Positions 1 to 7,916 of a stretch of DNA of 64,000 nucleotides are shown here, one piece after another. The number at the start of each line of letters is the position of its first letter. The stretch's first letter is position 1. This DNA comes from Hyphomonas neptunium ATCC 15444. GTDB taxonomy: Bacteria > Pseudomonadota > Alphaproteobacteria > Caulobacterales > Hyphomonadaceae. Position numbers and translations under genes: made by a program. The notes beneath the pieces were generated by a model. The model was given only the letters and a program-made list of their open reading frames with translations, was not told the origin of the DNA and did no database searches. Location: the NCBI RefSeq assembly GCF_000013025.1, contig NC_008358.1:2480001-2544000 (forward strand). Direction: 5' to 3'.

Positions 1-1054
1 CCGTGCGCTCCTCGATCACGGTCAGCGGCGCTGGCAGGGCGCCTGCCCGCAGGAGGGCGGAGAGCATCGCGGTTTCTTCAATCGTGAAGTCGCCGGTGAT
101 CTGGCCGGAGCCGCCAAGGATCGGCCCCTGGATGACCGGGGCGGTCAGCACCTTTCCGTCCAGAACAATGGCAAAGGGTTTGCCAACATTGTTCTTGGTG
201 ATCTCGGCAAACTGTTTTGTGCCGGCCGCGTCGAAGCGGAAGGTGACGATGGGCTCGTTGGTCTGGGAATCAAAGCCCGAGCGGGCATCGGACAACCGGT
301 CGCCGCTCAGGGCAACGCGGTCATAGATGGGCATCTCCGCGCCGGTTTTGGTGTCCGGCAGGAGGGTGACGCCATCGGGCACTTCGCCGCCATAGGTTTC
401 CGGCGCGACCATGTGGAAAGACATCTGCGCGGTGGAGCCGAGCAGTTCACGCAGGCGGGTGGGGTCTTGCAGACCGGGCAGCTGGACGAGGATACGGTCG
501 GCGCCGACGCGCTGGATGGTCGGCTCGGCAACACCCACCTGATCGACCCGCTGGCGCACGATTTCGACGCTCTGGCCGATGGCCTGGTTGATGCGGTCTG
601 CGGTGCCCGCCTCGGAGAGGGACAGGGTGATCGTATCGCCCTTCGGCTGGATGAGGATGTCAGGCACCGAACCGGTAAACCCGGCCTGTTGAACCTGCGT
701 CACCTGTTCGCGCAGCCTTGAGAGGATACGGCTGCGCCCATCGGGATCGGTGATCCGTGCCACCACCGTGTCGCCCGTCACCTCCACCTTGCCGCGCACG
801 GTTTCGGTGCTCATCAGGGTGCGGGTTTCGGCGGCGAGGGATTTCAGCCGGTCAGCCAGCAAGGCCGGGCCGTCTACCTCCAGGACAAGATGCGAGCCGC
901 CGCGCAGGTCGAGACCCAGCGTGATCTGCTTCTTGGGCAGCCAGTCGGGCATGGCCGCAATCTGCTGCGGCGACAGCACGTTTGGCAGGGCCGCCAGCAG
1001 CCCGATCAGGATGATAAGAATATAGGTTACCAGTACCGTTCTGGTGGTACGCAT
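1..1054 (-). CDS. secD: Protein translocase subunit SecD (partial, C-terminus outside window)
   Basis: SecD is an RND-like inner-membrane component of the SecDF complex, which uses the proton gradient to help pull secreted proteins through SecYEG. Reading leftward from an ATG at 1054, the sequence begins with one N-terminal membrane segment (about residues 7-25). It then carries the SecD signature GLDLRGGSHLVLEV near residues 47-60 and a long periplasmic P1 region. The ATG is preceded by AAGGAA at a suitable distance. About 351 codons are visible. The transmembrane domain that normally forms the C-terminal half, and any secF, lie beyond the left edge. No yajC is seen upstream. Identification is firm from the N-terminal motif and overall layout. 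Confidence 0.95.
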   Translation of the reverse strand, partial: MRTTRTVLVTYILIILIGLLAALPNVLSPQQIAAMPDWLPKKQITLGLDLRGGSHLVLEVDGPALLADRLKSLAAETRTLMSTETVRGKVEVTGDTVVARITDPDGRSRILSRLREQVTQVQQAGFTGSVPDILIQPKGDTITLSLSEAGTADRINQAIGQSVEIVRQRVDQVGVAEPTIQRVGADRILVQLPGLQDPTRLRELLGSTAQMSFHMVAPETYGGEVPDGVTLLPDTKTGAEMPIYDRVALSGDRLSDARSGFDSQTNEPIVTFRFDAAGTKQFAEITKNNVGKPFAIVLDGKVLTAPVIQGPILGGSGQITGDFTIEETAMLSALLRAGALPAPLTVIEERT

Positions 1055-1353
1055 GCGGAAATTCCTTGAGGATGCCTGAAACCGGAGGCCATCGCGTATG
1101 GCGGCCGGTGATCGCGCGCACAGGGCCGGAATCCGGCCGGGCGCAGTCTGGCTGTCAGTTCATCCGATAAGGGGCCGGGGCGAAGGCCTCACGCACGGCA
1201 GAGACATGGAGGGATGCAATGTCTCTTACAGGGGTATGTTGTGCGTGGAAGAAAGGTCTCCGCCCCGGCCAGGGATCTGCCACGGGGGAACGGCAGATCA
1301 CACCTGATCGGGATGAACGGCAGGCTGCGCATCGCGCGCAGCGGGTCCGTGCA
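1055..1353. other. Intergenic region with an 8-bp inverted repeat
   Basis: I found no convincing gene in this stretch upstream of secD. An inverted repeat AGAGACAT / ATGTCTCT lies at 1200-1226 around an 11-nt loop. It has no T-run, so it is more likely a protein-binding site or RNA hairpin than a terminator. A minus-strand frame ending at 1155 runs through here but has arginine-rich, unconvincing content. Confidence 0.35.
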
Positions 1354-1740
1354 TCAAGCGGAGAGCGGCGGCGCGCGAGGCGCCGAAAAACGTGTTGAAA
1401 GACTGGGCGTTGCGTCCGCGCCGAACGGCGGGTCCGGCAGCGATTTCTGGGCCGCAGGCGGGAACGAATATCCCGGCAATGCCGCAAACACCGTAGACGG
1501 CACATCATCGCCATCAGACGGCACCATCTGGAGGCGCGCGCGTTGGTCGCGGTCAGCCTTGGGCAGCACGGCATCAGAAACCTGCGCCGCGCCCTGGCTC
1601 GCCTCAGCGACCGAGAAAACCGGCTGCGTGGCGTGATTGCCCGAAGAAATCGCCGCCGCCACAAGCATCACGAACCCGAGCGCTGCAATCAGCAGGCTTC
1701 TCGGATGCAGCGTTCCTGTGGGGGCCAGTCTGCGGGTCAT
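1354..1740 (-). CDS. Small membrane-anchored protein of unknown function
   Basis: This 128-residue product is not one I recognise. A basic N-terminus (MTRRLAPTG...) is followed by one hydrophobic helix at about residues 16-33, which would anchor the protein with the rest in the periplasm. The tail is rich in Ala, Pro, Ser and Asp and shows no catalytic motif. The ATG at 1740 opens the divergent region shared with the synthase operon at 2007. Codon use has the high third-position GC expected of real genes here, unlike the overlapping arginine-rich frame at 1155-1664. It is probably a real but fast-evolving lineage-specific gene. Confidence 0.5.
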   Translation of the reverse strand: MTRRLAPTGTLHPRSLLIAALGFVMLVAAAISSGNHATQPVFSVAEASQGAAQVSDAVLPKADRDQRARLQMVPSDGDDVPSTVFAALPGYSFPPAAQKSLPDPPFGADATPSLSTRFSAPRAPPLSA

Positions 1741-1938
1741 TGCGCTTATTTAGACATTGTCCTGCCACTGCGCCATAGGAAAACGTCAGCCTCAAGAACA
1801 GCGAATCCCTCTTTCACCCGGTCCGGCCCTCCCATGACAGGTTTTCCCACCCGACCCGCGCCTCATGGCCTCGCGCAGCCCGGCCTGCGCCCGAAACCTG
1901 ACAGTTCCTCACAATGCAGAAAGCTGAAATCTTCCCGC

Positions 1939-1972
1939 TTGACGGCCTTTGCATTTGTGAGTAAACACTCAC
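1939..1972 (+). promoter_or_regulatory. Promoter with overlapping palindromic operator for the 2007-7261 operon
   Basis: A -35-like TTGACG (1939-1944) is followed after 17 nt by a -10-like TAAACA (1962-1967). The perfect inverted repeat GTGAGT-aaac-ACTCAC (1957-1972) covers the -10 element. A short-spaced palindrome of this kind is typical of TetR-family operators and suggests repression of the operon. No regulator gene is adjacent. Confidence 0.55.
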
Positions 1973-2006
1973 TTATTGAAGCAACGGGAAAGCAACGAGG
2001 CCCGGA

Positions 2007-3002
2007 ATGTTGAACGCAGCTCTCCTTGGTACAGGCGCCCGCGCAGGTGGCAGAGCCTTGCCCTCCGCCGAGATCGACGCGCGCCTCGGCAAACCGTCCG
2101 GCTGGCTGGAAAGCGCCAGCGGCGTCATCACCCGCCCGGTGATCGCCGAGGGCGAAACGCAGGAAAGCCTCGCCGTGGACGCCGCCCGCCTGGCGCTGGC
2201 AGATGCCGGACTTGAGGCGGCTGACATCGATCTCCTCCTCTTCGCCTCCGCGGTGGGCCGCCAGCCGATCCCCTCCACCGCGACGCTGATCAAGCGCGAG
2301 CTGGGCCTCAGCCACTGCGCCGCGCCTGCCTTTGACATCAACGCAACCTGCCTCAGCGCCGTTGCCGCCATGGAAGTCGCCGCGCTTTACATCGCCGCCG
2401 GGCGCGCGCGCCATGTGCTGATCGTCGCCAGCGAGATCGCCACCCGCGCCCTGCCCTGGGCGGATGACCCAGCCACCGCCGCGCTGTTCGGCGATGGCGC
2501 CGCCGCCCTCATCCTCGGCCCGGCGCAAGCCACCGGCCTGCACCTGCGCGATATCTCCCTCGAAACCTGGGCGGAGGGTTACGATTTCTGCGCCCTGCCC
2601 GCGGGCGGCACCCGCTATGATCTGCATACCAACCGCGACGCCTTCGAGGCCAACGCCTTCTTCCGCATGGACGGCCACGCCCTGTTCAAGCTGACCCGCA
2701 CCAAACTGCCCGCCTTCATTGATCGCCTGCTCGCCCGTGCGGGCTGGCGCCAGGAGGAGGTTGACCTCGTCATCCCCCATCAGGCGAGCCCTCTGGCGCT
2801 GGAACACATGATCCGCAAATGCGGCTTTGCCCGCGACCGCGTTGTCTCCACCGTTCAGAAAACCGGCAACCTCGTCGCCGCCTCCATCCCCATGACGCTC
2901 GACACCGCCCGCCGCGAGGGCCGCATCACGCGCGGAAGCAAGGTGCTGCTGATCGGCACCTCGGCCGGCGTCTCCATTGGCGGGGCAACCCTCGAAGCAT
3001 GA
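2007..3002 (+). CDS. 3-oxoacyl-ACP synthase III (FabH/KASIII)-like condensing enzyme
   Basis: This 331-residue enzyme belongs to the thiolase-fold KASIII family, which performs decarboxylative or Claisen condensation of acyl thioesters. The catalytic triad is intact: Cys near residue 115 (INATCLSAV), His in VIPHQASP and Asn in KTGNLVAAS. The C-terminal LLIGTSAGVSIGGATL is also typical. The ATG at 2007 follows a purine-rich AACGAGG. It is the first gene of an operon with a reductase, an MBL hydrolase, an adenylating enzyme and a glycosyltransferase, and the next gene starts within its stop codon (ATGA). That context points to a specialised acyl-chain pathway rather than housekeeping fatty-acid initiation. 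OleA-type head-to-head condensation is an alternative, but the partner OleB and OleC genes are absent. Confidence 0.85.
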   Translation: MLNAALLGTGARAGGRALPSAEIDARLGKPSGWLESASGVITRPVIAEGETQESLAVDAARLALADAGLEAADIDLLLFASAVGRQPIPSTATLIKRELGLSHCAAPAFDINATCLSAVAAMEVAALYIAAGRARHVLIVASEIATRALPWADDPATAALFGDGAAALILGPAQATGLHLRDISLETWAEGYDFCALPAGGTRYDLHTNRDAFEANAFFRMDGHALFKLTRTKLPAFIDRLLARAGWRQEEVDLVIPHQASPLALEHMIRKCGFARDRVVSTVQKTGNLVAASIPMTLDTARREGRITRGSKVLLIGTSAGVSIGGATLEA

Positions 3003-3967
3003 GCGGCACAGTCATCACCGGCGCCACGGGCTTTCTCGGCGGCGCAATTGCCCACCGCCTGCTGGCTGAAGGCGAACGCGTCATCGCGCTCGGCCGCGAC
3101 CGCGCAAAGCTCGCCGCGCTGGCCGAGGCCGGCGCGGAGACGCACGCGCTTGATCTGTCCTCTGACGACGCCCTCCCCGCGCTTGATGCCACCGGCTTCA
3201 TCCACTGCGCCGCGCTGTCCTCGCCTTGGGGCACGCGCGCCGCGTTCGAGCGCGCCAACATTACCGGCACGCGCCGCGCGCTGCTTCTGGCGCTGGAAGC
3301 GGGCGTCCGCCGCTTCGTGCATATCTCTTCGCCCAGCATCTATTTCCGCTTCGCCGATCAGGACGCCGTGCGCGAAGACATACCCCTGCCGCCCCCGGTC
3401 AACGCCTATGCCGCCACCAAGGCCGCCAGTGAAAGCCTCGTCCTCGCCGTGCCGGATCTCTCCCCAATCATCCTGCGCCCGCGCGGCCTGTATGGCCCCG
3501 GCGACACCGCCCTGCTGCCCCGCCTGCTGCGCGCTGCGGCCACCCGGCCCCTGCCCCTGATGCGCGGCGGCGTCGCGGCAACGGACCTCACCTACATTGA
3601 CGACGTGGCAGACGCGGCGATCACCGCCCTGCGCGCCCGCGCGGCGCCGTCGCAAATCTACAACGTTTCCGGGGGCGAAGCGCTCTCCATCAGGATGGTT
3701 GCCGAGCGCGCAGGCGCCATGGTGGGCCTCACCGTCCGCTGGCGGAAGATGCCCTGGCCGGTGGTGAAGACCGCTGCCCAGGCCGCCGAGTCCTTCTGCG
3801 CCGCCCTGCCCGGCCGCCCCGAGCCGCCCGTCACCGCCTACAGCGGCGGCCTCTTCGCCTTCCGCCAGACGCTCAGCCTCGACCGGATCGGGCGCGAGCT
3901 TGGATGGCGCCCCAGAGTTTGCTTTGAGGCGGGACTCGCGAGAACCTTCGCGCAGAGGGCCCCATGA
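2999..3967 (+). CDS. NAD(P)-dependent epimerase/reductase of the extended SDR family
   Basis: This 322-residue extended short-chain dehydrogenase has an N-terminal Rossmann motif TGATGFLGG (residues 6-14). It also has a conserved Ser in the FVHISSPSIYF strand and the catalytic YxxxK as YAATK in NAYAATKAAS. The family acts on sugars, steroids or beta-keto acyl chains (3-beta-HSD and OleD-like members), so it could reduce the product of the preceding condensing enzyme. The ATG at 2999 overlaps the upstream stop codon. The 3' end overlaps the next ATG in the same way. Class assignment is firm; substrate is inferred. Confidence 0.8.
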   Translation: MSGTVITGATGFLGGAIAHRLLAEGERVIALGRDRAKLAALAEAGAETHALDLSSDDALPALDATGFIHCAALSSPWGTRAAFERANITGTRRALLLALEAGVRRFVHISSPSIYFRFADQDAVREDIPLPPPVNAYAATKAASESLVLAVPDLSPIILRPRGLYGPGDTALLPRLLRAAATRPLPLMRGGVAATDLTYIDDVADAAITALRARAAPSQIYNVSGGEALSIRMVAERAGAMVGLTVRWRKMPWPVVKTAAQAAESFCAALPGRPEPPVTAYSGGLFAFRQTLSLDRIGRELGWRPRVCFEAGLARTFAQRAP

Positions 3968-4740
3968 TCCACCCGGAATTTCCCAACAGCGCGTTCGTTT
4001 CAGCGCCCGAAAGGCTGGTCCTGAAGGGCGGGCGCTGGCAGGGCGTGCGCATTCCGGTTCGCTATGGCCGGTTCGATCATCGCCTTTTCGGCCGCTGCCT
4101 CATCGACACGGGCTATTCGCCCCGCGTCACACGCGGCCAGCGCAGCCTGCCGCTGTGGCTCTATTCGAAAATCCTCAACCCGAAACTTACAGCAGAAGCC
4201 CTGCCCGCCGCAGAGCCACGTGTGAACGCGATCCTCCTCTCCCATCTGCATGCGGACCATGTAAGCGCCCTGAAGGATTACCCCGAGGCGCGCCTCTATG
4301 CCGATGGCGCCGCCATCGACCATTTCCTCGATCAGGGCTGGCTCGGGCGCACGCACAAGGGGTGCTTCAAAGAACTCCTGCCAGACGATCTGCGCGAGCG
4401 CGTGATCCGGTTTGAAACCCTCCCGAGGGCTGAGGCGCCCCATGGGCTTGGCCCGGCGGCCGACATCTTCGGCGACGCCAGCGTGCTTGCCGTGCCTCTG
4501 CCTGGCCATATGCGCGGCCATACCGGCTTTCTGTTCAATGGCCCAGTCGCGCCGCTGCTTTACGCCGCCGATGCCGACTGGCTCGCCCGCGCCATTCTGG
4601 AGGACCGCTCGCCCGGATACCCCGCGCGCCTGATCCTGGACAACCCCGCCGCCGCCGCGCAAACCGCCCTCCGTATCCGGAACTTCGTTGAGCTCGGCGG
4701 ACGCCTCGCCCTCTGCCACGACCCGGAGGACCGGCCATGA
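3964..4740 (+). CDS. Metallo-beta-lactamase-fold hydrolase
   Basis: A 258-residue MBL-fold protein with the metal-binding signature HLHADH (in LLSHLHADHVSALKDYP), a further His in LPGHMRGHTGF, the bridging Asp in AADADW and a C-terminal His in LALCHDPED. The dinuclear zinc site therefore looks complete. No signal peptide is seen, so it is probably cytoplasmic and acts as a thioesterase, lactonase or ester hydrolase on a pathway intermediate. It is coupled by 4-bp ATGA overlaps on both sides. The exact reaction cannot be read from sequence. Confidence 0.8.
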   Translation: MIHPEFPNSAFVSAPERLVLKGGRWQGVRIPVRYGRFDHRLFGRCLIDTGYSPRVTRGQRSLPLWLYSKILNPKLTAEALPAAEPRVNAILLSHLHADHVSALKDYPEARLYADGAAIDHFLDQGWLGRTHKGCFKELLPDDLRERVIRFETLPRAEAPHGLGPAADIFGDASVLAVPLPGHMRGHTGFLFNGPVAPLLYAADADWLARAILEDRSPGYPARLILDNPAAAAQTALRIRNFVELGGRLALCHDPEDRP

Positions 4741-6002
4741 ACCTCAGCGCCGCCGTCCTGACGCTTACCGCCTTCTACGAGGCCCGCCGCCGGTACAAGG
4801 CCGCGCGCACGCGCCACCATCTGCTCGCCGCACAGCATCGGCGGCTGGATAAATTCCTCGCCGGAAAAGCGGCGGATGTGCCCGCTTTTAAGGCCTTTGG
4901 CGGCCTGCCGCTGAGCGATTGGCCGGTGATGGACAAGGCCGCGCTGATGGCCGACTTCGACCGGTATAACCGCCTCGGCCTCACTGCCGTGCAGGGCTGG
5001 GCGCATCTGGAGGCGGGCACCGCGCCCAAGGGCTACGCCATAGGCGCAAGCACGGGCACATCCGGCAATCGCGGGCTCTATATCGTATCGGAGCGGGAAC
5101 GCTATCGCTGGCTCGGCACGATGCTCTCGCGCGCGCTGCCCGATTTCCTTTCCCGCAAGCACCGCGTGGCCATTGTCCTGCCCGCCAACAGCCGGCTGTA
5201 TGACGCGGCCAATGAAAGCGGCCGCCTCAGCTTGCGCTTCTTTGATCTTGGCCGGGGCATCGACGCGCAGTTTGCGCCCCTGGCGGAGTTTCAGCCGACG
5301 GTCATCGTTGCCCCGCCCAAATTCCTTCGCGCACTTTCTGAAAGCGGCACAGCCCTCACGCCAGAGCGCATTTTCTCCGGCGCGGAGGTGCTCGACAGTG
5401 AAGACCGGCGCATCATCGAGGCGCGCTTCGGCCTGAAGCTGCGCGAGATTTACATGGCCACCGAAGGCCTGTTCGCCATCGCGTGCGAGCATGGCACGCT
5501 GCACCTCCTGGAAGATCAGGTCGCCTTCGAATTCCAGCCTGTCGAAGGCAGCGACACCCTCGTCACGCCTCTCATCACCGATTTTTCGCGGCAGACGCAG
5601 GTGATGGTCCGCTACCGGATGAATGATGTTCTGGAACTGACCGACATGCCCTGCCCCTGCCACGCGCCCCACCGCGCCATCAGGCAGATCCATGGCCGCT
5701 GCGACGATATTTTCACCCTGCCGAGCTATGGCCAGCCGGTGCGCGTTACGCCAGATGTGATCCGCAATGCCGTGCTGCGGGCGGACCGGCGCATCTCCGA
5801 TTTCCGGGTAACGCAGATTGCGCGCAACAAGGTGTTGCTGGAGTTGAAGGTGGAAGAAGCTGACTGCCTGGATGCCGCGTCTGCGAGCCTCGCAGCAATG
5901 TTCAAGGCCTGCGGCGCGGTCCCGGATATTGCCACGGGCACCGCCCTGCTTCTTCCGCCATCGGATCACAAGCTGCGCCGTGTGCGGGTCGCCATTCCAT
6001 GA
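4737..6002 (+). CDS. F390-synthetase-like adenylate-forming enzyme
   Basis: A 421-residue member of the ANL (acyl-adenylating) superfamily in the PaaK/F390-synthetase-like branch. The nucleotide-binding loop is GASTGTSGNRG near residue 103. Further conserved blocks include FSGAEVLDSEDRR, an A5-like YMATEG, and YRMNDVLELTD near the C-terminal hinge. The family activates carboxylates as AMP esters for transfer to CoA, amines or hydroxyls. Within this operon it probably activates or ligates the fatty or aryl acid made by the synthase. ATGA overlaps link it to both neighbours. F390 synthesis itself is unlikely, because that reaction belongs to methanogens. Confidence 0.75.
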   Translation: MNLSAAVLTLTAFYEARRRYKAARTRHHLLAAQHRRLDKFLAGKAADVPAFKAFGGLPLSDWPVMDKAALMADFDRYNRLGLTAVQGWAHLEAGTAPKGYAIGASTGTSGNRGLYIVSERERYRWLGTMLSRALPDFLSRKHRVAIVLPANSRLYDAANESGRLSLRFFDLGRGIDAQFAPLAEFQPTVIVAPPKFLRALSESGTALTPERIFSGAEVLDSEDRRIIEARFGLKLREIYMATEGLFAIACEHGTLHLLEDQVAFEFQPVEGSDTLVTPLITDFSRQTQVMVRYRMNDVLELTDMPCPCHAPHRAIRQIHGRCDDIFTLPSYGQPVRVTPDVIRNAVLRADRRISDFRVTQIARNKVLLELKVEEADCLDAASASLAAMFKACGAVPDIATGTALLLPPSDHKLRRVRVAIP

Positions 6003-7261
6003 GAGTATCGATCCAGACGCTGGGCAGCCTCGGCGATGTGATGCCCTATATCACTACCGCCCGTGCCCTGATGGCAGGCGGCGCGGATGTGACGCTGATG
6101 GCGCCGCGCGAATACACCGAGACGATGACCGCCCATGGCGTCACGCCCGCCATGGCGCCCGCCTTCTCGCTGAATGAGTGGAACGCGGAGGCTGAGCGAC
6201 GGGGCACATTATCCGATCCCGTACAATTCTTCCGGGACTGGGGCGAAATGGTCGTGCCCTATGTGGAAGACATCACCGCCCATTGCCTGATGGCGGCCGA
6301 ACATGCCGATATCGTCCTCGGCAACAGCATCTGCGCGCCGGCCCGTGTTGCGGCCGAAGCCTATGGTATCCCCTACATCCTCAGCGCCCAGCAGCCCGCC
6401 ATCAGCCCGACCCGTGAAATACCTTGCGCCCTCATGTGGCGCCCCTGGCATGGCACATGGCTGAACCGCGCGGGCTATCTTACAGTAGACATCGCCCAGC
6501 GCCTGATGCTCGAAGCGCTCAAGGACCAGAGACGCGCGCTCGACCTGCGCCCCATCCCGCAAGGCGGCACACGCTGGCATCTTGGCCAGCCGCTGGCCCG
6601 CGTCACCAGCGTCTCGCCCGCGCTCATTGCGTGCCGGCCAGAGGATTGGCGCTCGAACGATCATCTCATGCCGTATCCGTCGCTGGATGTTCAGGGGCCA
6701 GATGAACTGCCGCCGGCGCTGCTCGACTTTCTGAGCATGGGCGCCGCGCCTCTGCATGTCGGCCTCGGCTCGTTCGAGAGCGATGCAGAGCGCGAACAGA
6801 TCTCCCGACTCCTGCGCGCCATCCGCCACCTGCGTTTGCGCGCGATCATCTCTTCGGGGCTCGTCGGGCAGCTGCCCCAGGATTTGACTGAAGGCCACTT
6901 CGTTTCTGGCCATGTATCTCATCCGGCACTGTTTCCCCTCTGCGCGGGCGTCATCCATCATGGCGGGGCGGGCACGCTCGACACGGCCCTGCGCGCGGGC
7001 ACGCCGCAGCTGATCGTGCCGGATCGGCTCGACCAGTTCTGGCACGGCGTGCGCCTGCGCCAGATCGGCGTGGCACCGGCGCATATCACCGGCAAGTCGA
7101 CAGAGGATGAGATGGTGACGCTGCTGGCCCAGCTCACCGCGCCCGAGATGCGCGCCCGCGCGCAATCCCTTGTCTCCGCCCTGCGCGCCCGTAACGGCGC
7201 GGCCGATCTCGCCGCCTTCACACGCGCCGAAACAGAGCGCTTCCAACAAAGTGTGAGATAA
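5999..7261 (+). CDS. GT1-family (UGT/MGT-like) glycosyltransferase
   Basis: A 420-residue GT-B glycosyltransferase. The N-terminus MRVSIQTLGSLGDVMPY carries the conserved GDV loop of UGT/sterol/rhamnosyl transferases. The C-terminal donor-binding signature is HHGGAGTLDTALRAGTPQLIVP followed by DQFWHG. Such enzymes glycosylate lipids, macrolides or hydroxy-fatty acids. It is the last gene of the five-gene operon and probably decorates the product. Its 3' end overlaps the convergent DedA-like gene by 44 bp, and no terminator hairpin is evident between them. Confidence 0.85.
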   Translation: MRVSIQTLGSLGDVMPYITTARALMAGGADVTLMAPREYTETMTAHGVTPAMAPAFSLNEWNAEAERRGTLSDPVQFFRDWGEMVVPYVEDITAHCLMAAEHADIVLGNSICAPARVAAEAYGIPYILSAQQPAISPTREIPCALMWRPWHGTWLNRAGYLTVDIAQRLMLEALKDQRRALDLRPIPQGGTRWHLGQPLARVTSVSPALIACRPEDWRSNDHLMPYPSLDVQGPDELPPALLDFLSMGAAPLHVGLGSFESDAEREQISRLLRAIRHLRLRAIISSGLVGQLPQDLTEGHFVSGHVSHPALFPLCAGVIHHGGAGTLDTALRAGTPQLIVPDRLDQFWHGVRLRQIGVAPAHITGKSTEDEMVTLLAQLTAPEMRARAQSLVSALRARNGAADLAAFTRAETERFQQSVR

Positions 7262-7814
7262 CCCCCGCGATCAGGAACACCACCTGCCCGCCCGCCAGCA
7301 GCGCCCATTTGTGCGCTGCGATGAAGGCCTCCACGTCCACATCGCCCCGCGCCGCGCCCCAGGCGGCGGCGTAGCCAATCGCGACAAACATCCCCACGCC
7401 CAGCGTCACCCCCAGCGCTGACCCCACCGCAAAGCGCTGCCACGCCATCCCCGCGCTGCCACACACCGGCGGCATGAACCAGGCAATCGGCCCGAGCAGC
7501 CGCGACACCGCCACCGCCTTGATCCCATGGCGCGCCAGCAACCGCCGCGTTTTGCGCAGTGCCGCCCGTCGCGAGCGCTTAGCCAATGCAAACCGGTTGA
7601 ACCAGGGCCGCATCTGCCGCCCGGTCAGATAGCCGATCTGGTCGGCCGCATACGCCCCGGCAAAGACGGCCGCCACTGCCCAGATCGCCCCCTCACTGAA
7701 CAGCAGCCCGCCCGCCATCAGGAAGAATGCCTCCCCGAACACGAAGAAACAGAAACCGAGCGTCGCATCGAAGAACGCGCCAAGGAACAGGGTCAGGAGC
7801 AGCGAAACCGACAT
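7218..7814 (-). CDS. DedA-family (SNARE-associated) membrane protein
   Basis: A 198-residue integral membrane protein of the DedA/VTT family, thought to act as lipid scramblases or transporters. It has four to five hydrophobic segments. The family features are an early acidic FGEAFFLMAGGLL and the re-entrant motif around SRLLGPIAWFMPPVCGSAGM. The ATG at 7814 is preferred; a TTG at 7838 would add eight residues. It overlaps the convergent glycosyltransferase by 44 bp. It lies downstream of tex on the same strand, separated by a GGACAAA-type repeat array. Confidence 0.75.
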   Translation of the reverse strand: MSVSLLLTLFLGAFFDATLGFCFFVFGEAFFLMAGGLLFSEGAIWAVAAVFAGAYAADQIGYLTGRQMRPWFNRFALAKRSRRAALRKTRRLLARHGIKAVAVSRLLGPIAWFMPPVCGSAGMAWQRFAVGSALGVTLGVGMFVAIGYAAAWGAARGDVDVEAFIAAHKWALLAGGQVVFLIAGVISHFVGSALFRRV

Positions 7815-7877
7815 GTTATTCCAGGGCCAGATGAGCAAAGGCCGCCGCGATCTCCGCGACGGCCTCTTCTGTCTACA

Positions 7878-7907
7878 AGTCCTGCCCAGATTTGTCCCGG
7901 CTTGTCC
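7878..7907 (-). repeat. GGACAAANNN 10-bp repeat array A (two clear units, one degenerate)
   Basis: On the minus strand the 10-mers GGACAAGCCG, GGACAAATCT and the degenerate GGGCAGGACT follow one another, starting 9 nt after the tex stop codon. The orientation matches tex and the downstream DedA-like gene. It belongs to the same family as the arrays at 18497, 33370 and 61437. Confidence 0.65.
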
Positions 7908-7916
7908 TGATATGCG

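Noticed and set aside
1155-1664. A 169-codon minus-strand frame overlapping the small membrane protein
   Set aside because: Very Arg/Cys-rich with no membrane or domain pattern; the overlapping 128-codon frame has better codon use and a clear anchor segment.
2007-4740. OleABCD long-chain olefin pathway
   Set aside because: A KASIII-like and an OleD-like protein are present, but no OleB hydrolase of the Asp-nucleophile type and no OleC ligase; the MBL and F390-like genes do not replace them by family.
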